NCBI GenBank assembly: GCA_013390905.1
Contig: JACATG010000002.1
Span: 1 to 64,000, forward strand
Length of the DNA: 64,000 nt
Source: Marine Group I thaumarchaeote
GTDB taxonomy: Archaea > Thermoproteota > Nitrososphaeria > Nitrososphaerales > Nitrosopumilaceae
Direction of reading: 5' to 3'
Under the pieces are notes generated by a model. It was not told the DNA's origin. It made no database searches and saw nothing but the letters and a program-made list of their open reading frames with translations. Below are positions 8,734 to 16,746 of this stretch, in pieces (positions within the stretch are counted from its first letter, which is position 1; each line of letters opens with the position of its first letter). Both the position numbers and the translations under genes were made by a program.

Positions 8734-9311
8734 AGTCTTATTTTCTTTGATAATCTCTTCAAAATTTCTTCATGTATTTCTTGTTTAGACTTTGATGCAT
8801 CAATTATTTCCCAATGTTTTTTCTTAGCAATTATTTTATAGATTTTAGAGATTTTTCTTAAAAATTCTTCATTTTTTTCGAATTTGTCTCTATGAGTTTT
8901 CTGTCTACGAAATGATTCTTTTTGTGTAACATCAAGTAAAATTACAAGATCACCTTTTGGAAGGCCAGCATCTAGATTATCAAGCCATTTTTGCTTCATA
9001 CCGTTTGCTATGCCGTAAACCAGATTAGAATGATAATAACGATTCATTATTAGAACAGAATTTTTTTCTTGGGCCGCTAAAATTTCATTTAGTTTTTCCC
9101 ATCTATTAGCAGCCAAAAGACAATGAATTACTTGAGGAGGAAATTTTCTTTTTCCATCTAAATATTTTCTGATTTCTTTTCCTATCGGAGTTTTGTAGTC
9201 GGGAAAATGAAATGCTTTAGTTTTGATCTTTCTTTTTTTAAGTGCTTTTTCCAATAAAGTTGATTGTGTTAATTTTCCTGCCTGATCTCCACCCTCAATT
9301 ACAATTATCAT
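8730..9311 (-). CDS. tmk: Thymidylate kinase-like protein
   Basis: The 193-aa P-loop protein begins MIIVIEGGDQAGKLTQ, the place and context of the dTMP kinase P-loop, followed by FHFPDYKTPIGKEIRKYLDG. It would phosphorylate dTMP to dTDP. Two deviations stand out: the residue after the P-loop lysine is leucine (L14) where families have Ser/Thr, and the DR(Y/F) motif is NRYY (N90-R91-Y92). The body of the enzyme is otherwise intact. It is the first gene of the tmk-HD-pyrH operon. Confidence 0.85.
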   Translation of the reverse strand: MIIVIEGGDQAGKLTQSTLLEKALKKRKIKTKAFHFPDYKTPIGKEIRKYLDGKRKFPPQVIHCLLAANRWEKLNEILAAQEKNSVLIMNRYYHSNLVYGIANGMKQKWLDNLDAGLPKGDLVILLDVTQKESFRRQKTHRDKFEKNEEFLRKISKIYKIIAKKKHWEIIDASKSKQEIHEEILKRLSKKIRL

Positions 9312-9403
9312 AAGTCATCAAAATAGAGAAATTAATTGATTAATAATCTATCATGTTTGATAATTTACAAATAATTTAATAGACACTTTATCGATTTATC
9401 ATT

Positions 9404-9529
9404 GTGGCTGATACATATTCATGTCCTTACTGTGAATCAATATTTGAGAGTAAAGAAGATCTTTCAAAACACATAGATAGAATACATGGAGATTCTGGAA
9501 TTCTCGAAGGAAGTTCTAAAAAATTCTAA
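9404..9529 (+). CDS. 41-aa C2H2 zinc-finger microprotein
   Basis: A GTG-initiated frame encodes one classical C2H2 finger: Y-x-CPYC-x12-H-x4-H (C7, C10, H23, H28), with a short Gly/Ser tail. A TTTAAT element lies about 25 nt upstream, fitting a leaderless start. Such one-finger proteins are frequent in archaea; they are presumed to bind DNA, RNA or protein, without a known partner here. A two-finger relative is at 44.0 kb. Confidence 0.75.
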   Translation: MADTYSCPYCESIFESKEDLSKHIDRIHGDSGILEGSSKKF

Positions 9530-9531
9530 AC

Positions 9532-9540
9532 TTTTTTTTT
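9532..9540 (+). terminator. T9 terminator after the zinc-finger gene
   Basis: An uninterrupted run of nine T starts two bases after the stop codon of the C2H2 gene, the archaeal intrinsic terminator type. Confidence 0.5.
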
Positions 9541-9602
9541 ACTAAAAATATTTTCATCCTAAATTCAAGTGTGTGGAATAAATTTTAAGGAAATCTATAA
9601 GG

Positions 9603-9611
9603 TTTATAACC
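9603..9611 (+). promoter_or_regulatory. TATA box of the Hsp20 gene
   Basis: TTTATAACC lies about 24 nt before ATG 9635. It selects that start over the in-frame codon 66 nt upstream, which would precede the promoter. Confidence 0.5.
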
Positions 9612-9634
9612 AAAAATTGAGAATATATCATAAA

Positions 9635-10015
9635 ATGGGACTTGTTAAAGAAGTAATGAAAGAAATTGGAAACAAATCCAGAGAATTCTATGAATTTGTG
9701 TTACCACCAATTGATATGCATCTAAATGAAGATAGCCTTAAAGTGGTAATTGATATTCCAGGATTTGCCAAAAAAGATATTGAATTGACTTTATGTGGTA
9801 ATATTCTTTCTATCAAAGCTCAAAAAACAATTGATGAAAAGGAATCAGAATCACTAATTTCAAATCAAAGACCAAATGTGATAGATAAAAAAATTAAGCT
9901 TCCAATTGATATTAAACAAGGAGAAGAAAAAATTGAATCAGCAAAATACCAAAATGGAATTCTTACACTAATTATTCTTGTAACAAAAAAAGCAAAGAAT
10001 ATCTCAATTGAGTAA
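9635..10015 (+). CDS. hsp20: Hsp20/alpha-crystallin small heat-shock protein
   Basis: From ATG 9635 the product is 126 aa. It has a short helical N-terminus (MGLVKEVMKEIGNKSREFYEF) and an alpha-crystallin domain: PPIDMHLNEDSLKVVIDIPGF, then KKDIELTLCGNILSIKAQK and the ending KYQNGILTLIILVTKK. In the family it forms oligomers that hold unfolding proteins for refolding. The usual C-terminal IxI anchor is weak (ISIE). It is convergent with the UbiB-type gene, with a 1-nt gap. Confidence 0.85.
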   Translation: MGLVKEVMKEIGNKSREFYEFVLPPIDMHLNEDSLKVVIDIPGFAKKDIELTLCGNILSIKAQKTIDEKESESLISNQRPNVIDKKIKLPIDIKQGEEKIESAKYQNGILTLIILVTKKAKNISIE

Positions 10016-10016
10016 T

Positions 10017-11561
10017 CTAATATTTTCTAAATAGTCCTGAAACTGCCATTATTAAGCCAGAACTAATCATTCCAACTAAACCAAGAAATTCACTTGATTG
10101 ATATAAAAATATTGAACCAATGAAAATTGCAGATGCAAATATACTTCCACTGATTAAAACCATAGGTGTCCTTTTTTTCATATAGATCTGAGCTTCATCC
10201 ATGAGTTCTTTCATCTCTGGTCCAATTCGAAGTATAGTATCAATTGATTTTGAGAAATTAGAAAAGGAGATCTTTAATTCTTCAACATATGCTCTTGGAA
10301 TCAGATTTTCTTCTTCAAGTATATTTTTTAGGACTTTTACAAACTTGAAATCAACATTGTGTGTTTTGTAGATTCCTTCAATTATTGACGCCATTCTCAT
10401 ATACAAAGCCAAGTTTTTTGGCAGCATAAATGGAAATTTACTCATAGTTTGATTTGCAAGCTCCATCAAGCTTTGCACTTCCATTTCATCAGGTTTGTTT
10501 CCATGCATAGCACGAATTGAGAGTTCTATTCCCTTTTCAATTACTGATCTATTGTATCCAGGAATTAACATTCCAAGATCAATCATAGCATTAACAACTC
10601 TTGGAGGATTTTTTTCAACTAGTGCAAGATATAATCTGATTAGTTTGAATCTTGTTTCATTATTCATCCGTCCAACCATTCCATAGTCATACAAGATGAG
10701 TTTTCCATCATCAGTTACTGATATGTTTCCAGGATGAGGGTCTGCATGAAAAATTGAGTGTTTGAGAAGCATGGTAAAAAACACCTTATGAACATCAATG
10801 ACTAGTTGTTCTCTATCAATTCCCTTCTCATCAAGAGCCTGTACATTCGTAACTTTGATCCCTGGAAGATATTCCATTGTTAGGACGCTTTTTGAGGAAA
10901 AATCATCAAAAACTGAGGGTACGATTACTTTGGTGTTTTTTTCCATATCTTTTTTGATTTCTTTGAGATTTTTAGATTCAATGGTATAATCCATTTCTTC
11001 GTGAATAGTCTCAATAAATTGAGATAGCATAGCTTTTGCTGAATATCGTAAGTTTGGATCAACAAATCTTAATGCTAGCGGAAGAATTTTTTTTAAAACT
11101 TTAAGATCTTTTGCTACAACTTTTTCAATGCCAGGTCTTTTTACTTTTATGGCAACTTGCTGACCAGAAATTGAACCTCGATAGACTTGTCCTAATGATG
11201 CACCTGAAATACAATTCGAATCTATTTCATCAAATTTTTCATTAATTGGTCCAAGATCTTTTTCAATTATTGGTTTTATTTGATCAAAAGGAGCAGGAGG
11301 GACACTATCCTGAAGTTTTGCAAGTTCTTCTAAATAAGGTTGAGGTAAGATGTCTGCTCTAGAAGAAAGCCATTGTCCCAATTTAATGTAGACAGGTCCT
11401 AACGAGATGAATGTATTAAGTACTTTACGAGCATTTTTACGAAATTGCTCTGAATTTATTTCTGCTTTCTCCTGATGAATCCATATTTTTCTATCTCTAC
11501 GTAATGCAAAAATTGATGGTAAAAGTTTAACGAATATTTGTATGGTTCTAATAATATACAT
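10017..11561 (-). CDS. ABC1/UbiB/AarF atypical kinase family protein
   Basis: The 514-aa protein carries the UbiB-family hallmarks: the KxGQ motif (YIKLGQWLSSRADILP), the alanine-rich nucleotide loop (SGASLGQVYRG), VAIKVKRPG with the catalytic lysine, and HADPHPGNISV plus YDYGMVG for metal binding. Two membrane helices end the protein, so it is anchored to the inner side of the membrane. Family members act as ATPases supporting quinone or isoprenoid lipid metabolism; the archaeal role is not settled. It starts 5 nt downstream of the 127-aa gene, so both form a unit. Confidence 0.9.
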   Translation of the reverse strand: MYIIRTIQIFVKLLPSIFALRRDRKIWIHQEKAEINSEQFRKNARKVLNTFISLGPVYIKLGQWLSSRADILPQPYLEELAKLQDSVPPAPFDQIKPIIEKDLGPINEKFDEIDSNCISGASLGQVYRGSISGQQVAIKVKRPGIEKVVAKDLKVLKKILPLALRFVDPNLRYSAKAMLSQFIETIHEEMDYTIESKNLKEIKKDMEKNTKVIVPSVFDDFSSKSVLTMEYLPGIKVTNVQALDEKGIDREQLVIDVHKVFFTMLLKHSIFHADPHPGNISVTDDGKLILYDYGMVGRMNNETRFKLIRLYLALVEKNPPRVVNAMIDLGMLIPGYNRSVIEKGIELSIRAMHGNKPDEMEVQSLMELANQTMSKFPFMLPKNLALYMRMASIIEGIYKTHNVDFKFVKVLKNILEEENLIPRAYVEELKISFSNFSKSIDTILRIGPEMKELMDEAQIYMKKRTPMVLISGSIFASAIFIGSIFLYQSSEFLGLVGMISSGLIMAVSGLFRKY

Positions 11562-11566
11562 AAAAT

Positions 11567-11950
11567 TTACTCCAAATAGTTTTTAATTTTTTTTGTTATT
11601 GTATATCCCAAATATCCAGAAATGATTGATGAGATCAAACTAGAAAAAAGAGTTGTCTTTTTTGATTTTTTATTAAGAAACTGTTTTGTAATTTGTGAAC
11701 CACCAAAAATTGCACATGCTAAACCAATTAAGACTTCAGGTGCATCATGAACTAAATGTCCAATTGGATCTTTTCTAGGATCAATTTTATCAGTATGAAC
11801 TAGAAACTTATCATCATACTCTCTAATGTGTAAATTACCATAACGATATTGTTTGTATGCTCCATTTTTTTTTCCAAGAAAGGTTTCTTCTGCTTCTTCT
11901 AGCATGAATTCTCGTAATTCCTTTGGAACTTCAATTTCATTCCCTGACAT
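11567..11950 (-). CDS. Hypothetical membrane protein, 127 aa
   Basis: The N-terminal 60 residues are charged and cytoplasmic-looking (KELREFMLEEAEETFLGKK), followed by two hydrophobic segments: APEVLIGLACAIFGGSQ and SSLISSIISGYLGYTITKK. Not recognised as a named family. It is directly upstream of the UbiB-type kinase and probably co-expressed, so it may be its membrane partner (inference). Confidence 0.65.
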   Translation of the reverse strand: MSGNEIEVPKELREFMLEEAEETFLGKKNGAYKQYRYGNLHIREYDDKFLVHTDKIDPRKDPIGHLVHDAPEVLIGLACAIFGGSQITKQFLNKKSKKTTLFSSLISSIISGYLGYTITKKIKNYLE

Positions 11951-11998
11951 GATCGCAAGATCTAGTAATTGCTTATAATCCTACGGTCTAGAAAATAT

Positions 11999-12067
11999 TC
12001 AGAGAAGGGGTGTTGTGATAAATCCCACTAAACTTCCTACTAGAAAGAGAAATACACCCTTTGCCAT
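11999..12067 (-). CDS. 22-aa single-helix membrane peptide
   Basis: A perfect-looking ribosome site (ACGGAGG) lies 10 nt before ATG 12067 on the minus strand. The frame encodes MAKGVFLFLVGSLVGFITTPLL, one glycine-spaced membrane helix starting behind a basic MAK. A GTG two codons upstream is an alternative start. The strong Shine-Dalgarno site is the main reason to believe it, as most single genes here lack one. Function unknown. Confidence 0.5.
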   Translation of the reverse strand: MAKGVFLFLVGSLVGFITTPLL

Positions 12068-12077
12068 ACCCACGATA

Positions 12078-12084
12078 CCTCCGT
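12078..12084 (-). promoter_or_regulatory. Shine-Dalgarno site of the 22-aa peptide
   Basis: ACGGAGG on the minus strand, 10 nt before ATG 12067. It is the strongest such site seen in the window and supports translation of the short downstream frame. Confidence 0.45.
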
Positions 12085-12138
12085 AAGATAGAATATAATA
12101 ATGATGTAAATTTCCCAAAACTGGGAATTAGTATTAGA

Positions 12139-12468
12139 TCAGGGTTTAGGTTCAATTTGGGATAATTTTTGGATTACTTGTTCAAGTTCTTCCTTGTTTT
12201 CATTAACAACTCGTTTTATGACTTCGATCTCTTCATTTAGTTGTTCAAAATTAATACTATCAGAGTTTTTGAACTGTTCTTCTAATTCTTTTAGGATTTG
12301 GTGATTGTATTGGTTTATTTTTTCTAATTCATTCTTGTATTTCTCTAAATTTCCATATGGACCAGAGATTTCAGAGATCTCAATATATTCTTGATTTGTA
12401 ATAAAACCTAGAACAATAATACTTCCAACAGCTAAAACTGAAATTAGAACAACAATAATTGATCTCAA
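12139..12468 (-). CDS. Membrane-anchored coiled-coil protein, 109 aa
   Basis: An N-terminal hydrophobic helix (IIVVLISVLAVGSIIVLGF) is followed by a long glutamate/lysine-rich heptad region (about residues 38-105), e.g. NEEIEVIKRVVNENKEELEQ. The coiled coil would lie outside the cell or project from the membrane. It is the last gene downstream of the ABC permease-ATPase-CARDB set on the same strand, 45 nt after the CARDB gene, and may be part of that module. Confidence 0.6.
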   Translation of the reverse strand: MRSIIVVLISVLAVGSIIVLGFITNQEYIEISEISGPYGNLEKYKNELEKINQYNHQILKELEEQFKNSDSINFEQLNEEIEVIKRVVNENKEELEQVIQKLSQIEPKP

Positions 12469-12513
12469 TTTGAATTGACCCTATTTTCCTGTTTTAGATT
12501 TGAAATTTAATCT

Positions 12514-13818
12514 TTAACTTTGCTCAATTATTACTTTTTTACGCCTACGCATAATGTAAATTCCTGCTCCTATTGCCAGAATAATTGGAATAATTATCAT
12601 TGTTTGATCTAAACTACCTTCATCGCTGTTTGATGGTTCTTTAACAAAGATTGTTGCATCATGAGTTAGAAAAATCTCATCTCTAATACTGTCTTTGTAT
12701 CTTACAGTAACAGTAATGTCGTGTTCTCCATATCTTGGTTCACCATCAAATTCAATTTGAATATTAAAGGGTACAGGTGCATCAGTCTCAATTTCATCAA
12801 TGAATTGAGTACTGGATTTGATATTGGAGTTTCCACGAGATTCAACAGTTACAAAGCCAAATAATCCATCTTCATTTCCTTCATTAATTATTTCTCCAAT
12901 TAGCATTTGTGTGCCAGACAATTCGATGACATCAACATTATAGATAAATAAATCAATAAAGCCTTTAACAAAGAAATCTGCAATTCGTGAAATAGTTTTT
13001 TTATCACCATGTGCATTAAAATAAGTTATTTCAATAGGTGCACGAAGTGTCTCACCTTTCAAAGATGCTGGTACATATACGTCAAGTTCGATAAATTTTT
13101 TCGATTTTGGTTCAATTCCACCAATTTCCCAATCAGTATTTAGAACTACAACGTTCTCAATATTAGTAACAGATTGACTTGTTGCTGCCCTTTCACTTTG
13201 TGTATTTTTTAGTCCAATATCTACACTTGAAATTGGTGCTGTTCCATCATTTGAAATTTCAATTATTATATGATTTTGTTGTAAGGATGTAAGAAATGGA
13301 TTCAGTGCACGTACATTTATCACGCTTTGTCCAGTTACTTTAAAATTAAAATCTTCAAATGCAGTTCGAACTCCAGATTCTCTTAGTCGCGAATAATCGA
13401 TTTTGATAGTACCAGAATATTGTTGAATTCTGACAGTATTATCTATATCAACAAAAAATGTTAGATAGAAATTTTCTCCGGCAATCGAATTGGAGTTAGC
13501 ATCTGCATCAATTAACGAACCAGGTCCATCTGAAGATGAAAATCCAAAAGGTAATGATAGTTGACCTCTTATTCCCGTAATATCTTGAGTCCCAACATTT
13601 GCCATTACTACAGTAAATGGTACGTTTTTGTTTCCAGAATCAATCTCAAATTTTTCATCAATTATTCCAAAATAGGCATCAAGAAATTTGACATCTCCAA
13701 AGTTTCTATCAAAAGGAGAATTGCCAAATCCTCCAGATGTTATTTGGGCAAATGAGTTATCAAAAACAAATGGTACAAGTCCAATTATAAATAATGATAA
13801 CAAGAGTTTAAGATTCAT
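12514..13818 (-). CDS. Exported CARDB-like beta-domain protein with C-terminal anchor
   Basis: The 434-aa protein has a signal peptide (residues 1-25), several extracellular beta-sandwich segments with features of CARDB/NEW3 domains (QNHIIIEISNDGTAPISSVDIGL, MLIGEIINEGNEDGLFGFVTV), and a C-terminal helix (IIIPIILAIGAGIYI) followed by RRRKK, which anchors it in the membrane. Its start overlaps the end of the ABC ATPase gene by 4 nt, so it is translationally coupled to the transporter and likely works with it outside the cell. Confidence 0.75.
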   Translation of the reverse strand: MNLKLLLSLFIIGLVPFVFDNSFAQITSGGFGNSPFDRNFGDVKFLDAYFGIIDEKFEIDSGNKNVPFTVVMANVGTQDITGIRGQLSLPFGFSSSDGPGSLIDADANSNSIAGENFYLTFFVDIDNTVRIQQYSGTIKIDYSRLRESGVRTAFEDFNFKVTGQSVINVRALNPFLTSLQQNHIIIEISNDGTAPISSVDIGLKNTQSERAATSQSVTNIENVVVLNTDWEIGGIEPKSKKFIELDVYVPASLKGETLRAPIEITYFNAHGDKKTISRIADFFVKGFIDLFIYNVDVIELSGTQMLIGEIINEGNEDGLFGFVTVESRGNSNIKSSTQFIDEIETDAPVPFNIQIEFDGEPRYGEHDITVTVRYKDSIRDEIFLTHDATIFVKEPSNSDEGSLDQTMIIIPIILAIGAGIYIMRRRKKVIIEQS

Positions 13819-14522
13819 TTTGCTAAGACCTCTATTTTTGAGGGCTGATCACCTTCGAAGGCTTTACCATCTTTAATTGTTATTACTCTATCTACATCAC
13901 CAAATTGTTGTCTATCATGTGTAACTATAATGAATGTTTGATTGAGTTTTTTTGCCATTGATTTCATTAATTTAACAATTGTTTCTGAAGTTACTGAATC
14001 AAGGTTACCAGTTGGCTCATCCGCTAAAACAATTGAAGGTCTATTGATTAATCCTCTTGCAATTGCTACTCTTTGAGCTTGCCCACCTGAAATCTTGTTT
14101 GCACGATTATGCATTTGGTTTTCAAGTCCAACTACTTTTAGTAAATCTCTAGCATCTTTTTCAGCAGTATCAATAGTTTTGGCAATTTGTCTCGGTAACA
14201 TTACATTTTCCAATACTGAAAGATCACTAAGCAAATTAGAAAATTGGAAGATAAATCCCAATTTTTTATTTCTAAATGAGGAAATTTCATTGTCATCAAG
14301 TGTTGCAGTCCCAATTCCATCAATGAAGATCTTTCCATTTGTTGGACGATCTAATAATCCAATCATGTTAAGCAATGTTGATTTGCCAGAGCCAGAACTT
14401 CCAACAATCAGAACAATTTCTCCTCGCTCAATTGAAAGTGATACATTATCAAGAGCTTTTATTTTTATTTCTCCTTCTCCGTAAATCTTACTTAGATTGG
14501 TGATTTCAAGTACTCTAGGCAG
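13815..14522 (-). CDS. ABC transporter ATPase, MacB/LolD type, non-canonical start
   Basis: The ATPase has Walker A SGSGKSTLLN, Q-loop (LGFIFQFSNLLSDLS), signature KISGGQAQRVAIARGL, Walker B IVLADEPTGNLDS and the H-loop (IIVTHDRQQ), as in MacB/LolD/FtsE-type exporters. The first ATG in frame (14375) comes after Walker A and cannot be the start. Upstream, the frame runs back to a TGA at 14526-14528 with no ATG, GTG or TTG. The best candidate is CTG at 14522, overlapping the permease stop and giving 235 aa, the normal family length. Other near-cognate codons are possible. Confidence 0.85.
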   Translation of the reverse strand: MPRVLEITNLSKIYGEGEIKIKALDNVSLSIERGEIVLIVGSSGSGKSTLLNMIGLLDRPTNGKIFIDGIGTATLDDNEISSFRNKKLGFIFQFSNLLSDLSVLENVMLPRQIAKTIDTAEKDARDLLKVVGLENQMHNRANKISGGQAQRVAIARGLINRPSIVLADEPTGNLDSVTSETIVKLMKSMAKKLNQTFIIVTHDRQQFGDVDRVITIKDGKAFEGDQPSKIEVLAK

Positions 14523-15702
14523 TTCTCATAGCCTCCACTGGCAACAGCTTGGTTGCTCTATACGACGGGTATAGTGATGCAATAATTGCCAAGAAAAATG
14601 AAGTCAAAGCTGTCTGTGTGATCTTTTCCCAGTTATAGGTGACTTCAAGAGGGAGGCTATTATTGAATTCCATTTTTGTTTCCTTTGCATAATACGTATA
14701 GCCTAATCCGGCAGCAGTTCCTACGCCAGCACCAATTGCTCCAATAATCATTCCTTGAAAAATAAAAATTATTAGAATGTCTTTTCTTTTAGCTCCTATT
14801 GATCTCATGACACCAATTTCTCTAGTTTTTCCATTTACTAACATCATCTGAATTGTAACAATAGCAAATGCTGATGACATCATCCCAAAGTAACCTATCA
14901 TGTTAATCATTGCAATTCCAGATCTAAAACCAGCAAGTTGTTGTTCTGCTGATTCTTCTATAGTTTCTGCACGAAAATCATCGTTAGGAAAAGAACGCAA
15001 GAAGAATTCTTTTACTTCTAATGCTTTAGAAGGATCATTTAGTTTTACCATTATTGAACCAGTTTGTCCAGATCTACTTAACATATCACGTAAAGTATCA
15101 ATATGTATGACAACAGTATAATCAAATCCTTGACCTCCAGGTGATTTTGCAATTCCAGAAACAGTAAATCTTTGAATTTGATCTTCTCCCCATCTATCAA
15201 CTACTTTAACTTTAATACTATCTCCCACTTGAGCTCCTCCAAGATCTTTTGCTACATTAGATCCTAACACAATAGAATTTCTTGAGAAGACATAGTTTCC
15301 TTCTAAAATAGTTTCATGAACAGTAGATGTTCGAATATCACGAAATGGATCTACTCCTACAATTGGTATTCTAGTTTCTTCATATCGCTTTCCATTTTTT
15401 ATCATATTTATTTCGGCAGTTGATGAAAGCCGCGGAGTAGCCGCTTCAACATATGGAATTCTTTCAAACCAATTTACAAGTAATAAATCTGATTTATCGA
15501 TATAGTCGGATTCATCAGTTACAAGAATATCACCATTTCGATAATTACTGATATCTCTAACTATGGCATCAAACAGTCCTTGAAATATTACAAAATTTAC
15601 GTGAATTACCAAAATCCCAATGGTTACAGCTAAAACTGCACCAATCAAACTACTTCTTTTATTGAAAAGCATTCTTTTTGCTAATCTTAATCTATAATCC
15701 AC
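14515..15702 (-). CDS. ABC transporter permease, MacB/FtsX family
   Basis: The 395-aa protein has one N-terminal membrane helix, a large extracellular MacB_PCD-type domain (about residues 40-265), and three C-terminal helices containing the FtsX motif region TREIGVMRSIGAKRKDI. This is the mechanotransmission type (type VII) transporter, which moves lipoproteins, peptides or drugs outside the membrane rather than through it. It is first in the operon with the ATPase and the CARDB-like protein. There is no MacA-like adaptor nearby, so the CARDB protein may take its place. Confidence 0.88.
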   Translation of the reverse strand: MDYRLRLAKRMLFNKRSSLIGAVLAVTIGILVIHVNFVIFQGLFDAIVRDISNYRNGDILVTDESDYIDKSDLLLVNWFERIPYVEAATPRLSSTAEINMIKNGKRYEETRIPIVGVDPFRDIRTSTVHETILEGNYVFSRNSIVLGSNVAKDLGGAQVGDSIKVKVVDRWGEDQIQRFTVSGIAKSPGGQGFDYTVVIHIDTLRDMLSRSGQTGSIMVKLNDPSKALEVKEFFLRSFPNDDFRAETIEESAEQQLAGFRSGIAMINMIGYFGMMSSAFAIVTIQMMLVNGKTREIGVMRSIGAKRKDILIIFIFQGMIIGAIGAGVGTAAGLGYTYYAKETKMEFNNSLPLEVTYNWEKITQTALTSFFLAIIASLYPSYRATKLLPVEAMRTA

Positions 15703-15819
15703 AAGAGTAAATAAAATAGTCTAATATTTAATGTATATGATATATAATACTATGATTATAGACAATTTTATATTAAATAAGTAAATACTATATTCTATGG
15801 AGCTATTTTAGGTGATGAA
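15703..15819. promoter_or_regulatory. Divergent AT-rich promoter region of ABC operon and regulator
   Basis: About 117 bp, almost all A/T, separates the permease start (minus) from the AsnC-like regulator (plus). Several TATA-like strings are visible (TATATAATAC, TTATATTAAATAAG), so both genes can be served. No clear inverted repeat operator was found by eye. Confidence 0.45.
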
Positions 15820-16722
15820 ATGGACAATTTAGATATGAAAATTCTAAGCAGACTTTTGAATAATTGTAGAGAATCTGACAGGCAAATAGGCATAAAATTG
15901 GGAATATCTGGTGGAGCAGTTCGTGCTAGAATTAGAAAGATGGAAGAGAGAAAAGTTATTGGAGAATTTTTTATCAAAGTTGAACCATCTGTATTTGGTT
16001 ATGGTGTTTTGTACTTTGTTGTATCAGGAGAAAATATTGACGAGATTTTTGAGCAAGTAAGTCTTGTAGGTGAGCCATTTTTTGTGGTACCATGTGTAGG
16101 TGGAATTTCAGTCTGCAGTATTGTTGTAAAAGAGAATATGAAACAAAAAATTGAGCTTGCAAGTAAATTGATGAAAGATGTTAGAGTCCTATCAATTTTT
16201 GAAGCAGAGAATACTGGATTTAGTTCAAATCTTACAAAAACAGATTTAGAAATTCTAGAGAAACTAATAATAGATCCTAGACAGAAAATTGAAAATATTG
16301 CTAAAAGTACAAACTTGTCAACTAAAACAATAACAAGATGTATTGAAAAGTTACAGAAGAACGATGGAATACAGTTTACCTTAATTTATGATTCTAGAAA
16401 AATTGAAGATTTTATTCCTCATGCCATACTTACTTGGATAGAAGGTAATCTAAAAGAAACATTAGAAAATCTGAATAATACTTTTTCTGAATCATATTTA
16501 CAAATTCCTTTCATTGCAAAAAATCAAATTGTTTTATTTATGTATAGTGATAATATTTTCAAGATGGATGAATTAACTCAAAAAGTTAGAACCATTAAAA
16601 ATGTGAAATCAGCAGATTTATTTATTCCAAAAAAGATTTTGTTTTACATCAAATGGTTAGAAAAGGCTATTAATAATTTCAAAAAATCATCTAGATTACA
16701 TTTAACATATCAAACAAATTAA
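15820..16722 (+). CDS. Lrp/AsnC-like regulator with two HTH domains
   Basis: The 300-aa protein has an N-terminal AsnC-type HTH (MDNLDMKILSRLLNNCRES through AVRARIRKMEERKVI), a ligand-sensing-like domain, then a second HTH (DLEILEKLIIDPRQKIE..., STKTITRCIEKLQ) and another alpha/beta segment. This duplicated layout is common among thaumarchaeal transcription factors. It is divergent from the MacB-type operon and shares its upstream region, so it is the likely regulator of that operon (inference). Confidence 0.82.
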   Translation: MDNLDMKILSRLLNNCRESDRQIGIKLGISGGAVRARIRKMEERKVIGEFFIKVEPSVFGYGVLYFVVSGENIDEIFEQVSLVGEPFFVVPCVGGISVCSIVVKENMKQKIELASKLMKDVRVLSIFEAENTGFSSNLTKTDLEILEKLIIDPRQKIENIAKSTNLSTKTITRCIEKLQKNDGIQFTLIYDSRKIEDFIPHAILTWIEGNLKETLENLNNTFSESYLQIPFIAKNQIVLFMYSDNIFKMDELTQKVRTIKNVKSADLFIPKKILFYIKWLEKAINNFKKSSRLHLTYQTN

Positions 16723-16746
16723 ATAATATGATTTCTAAGATTTTTT

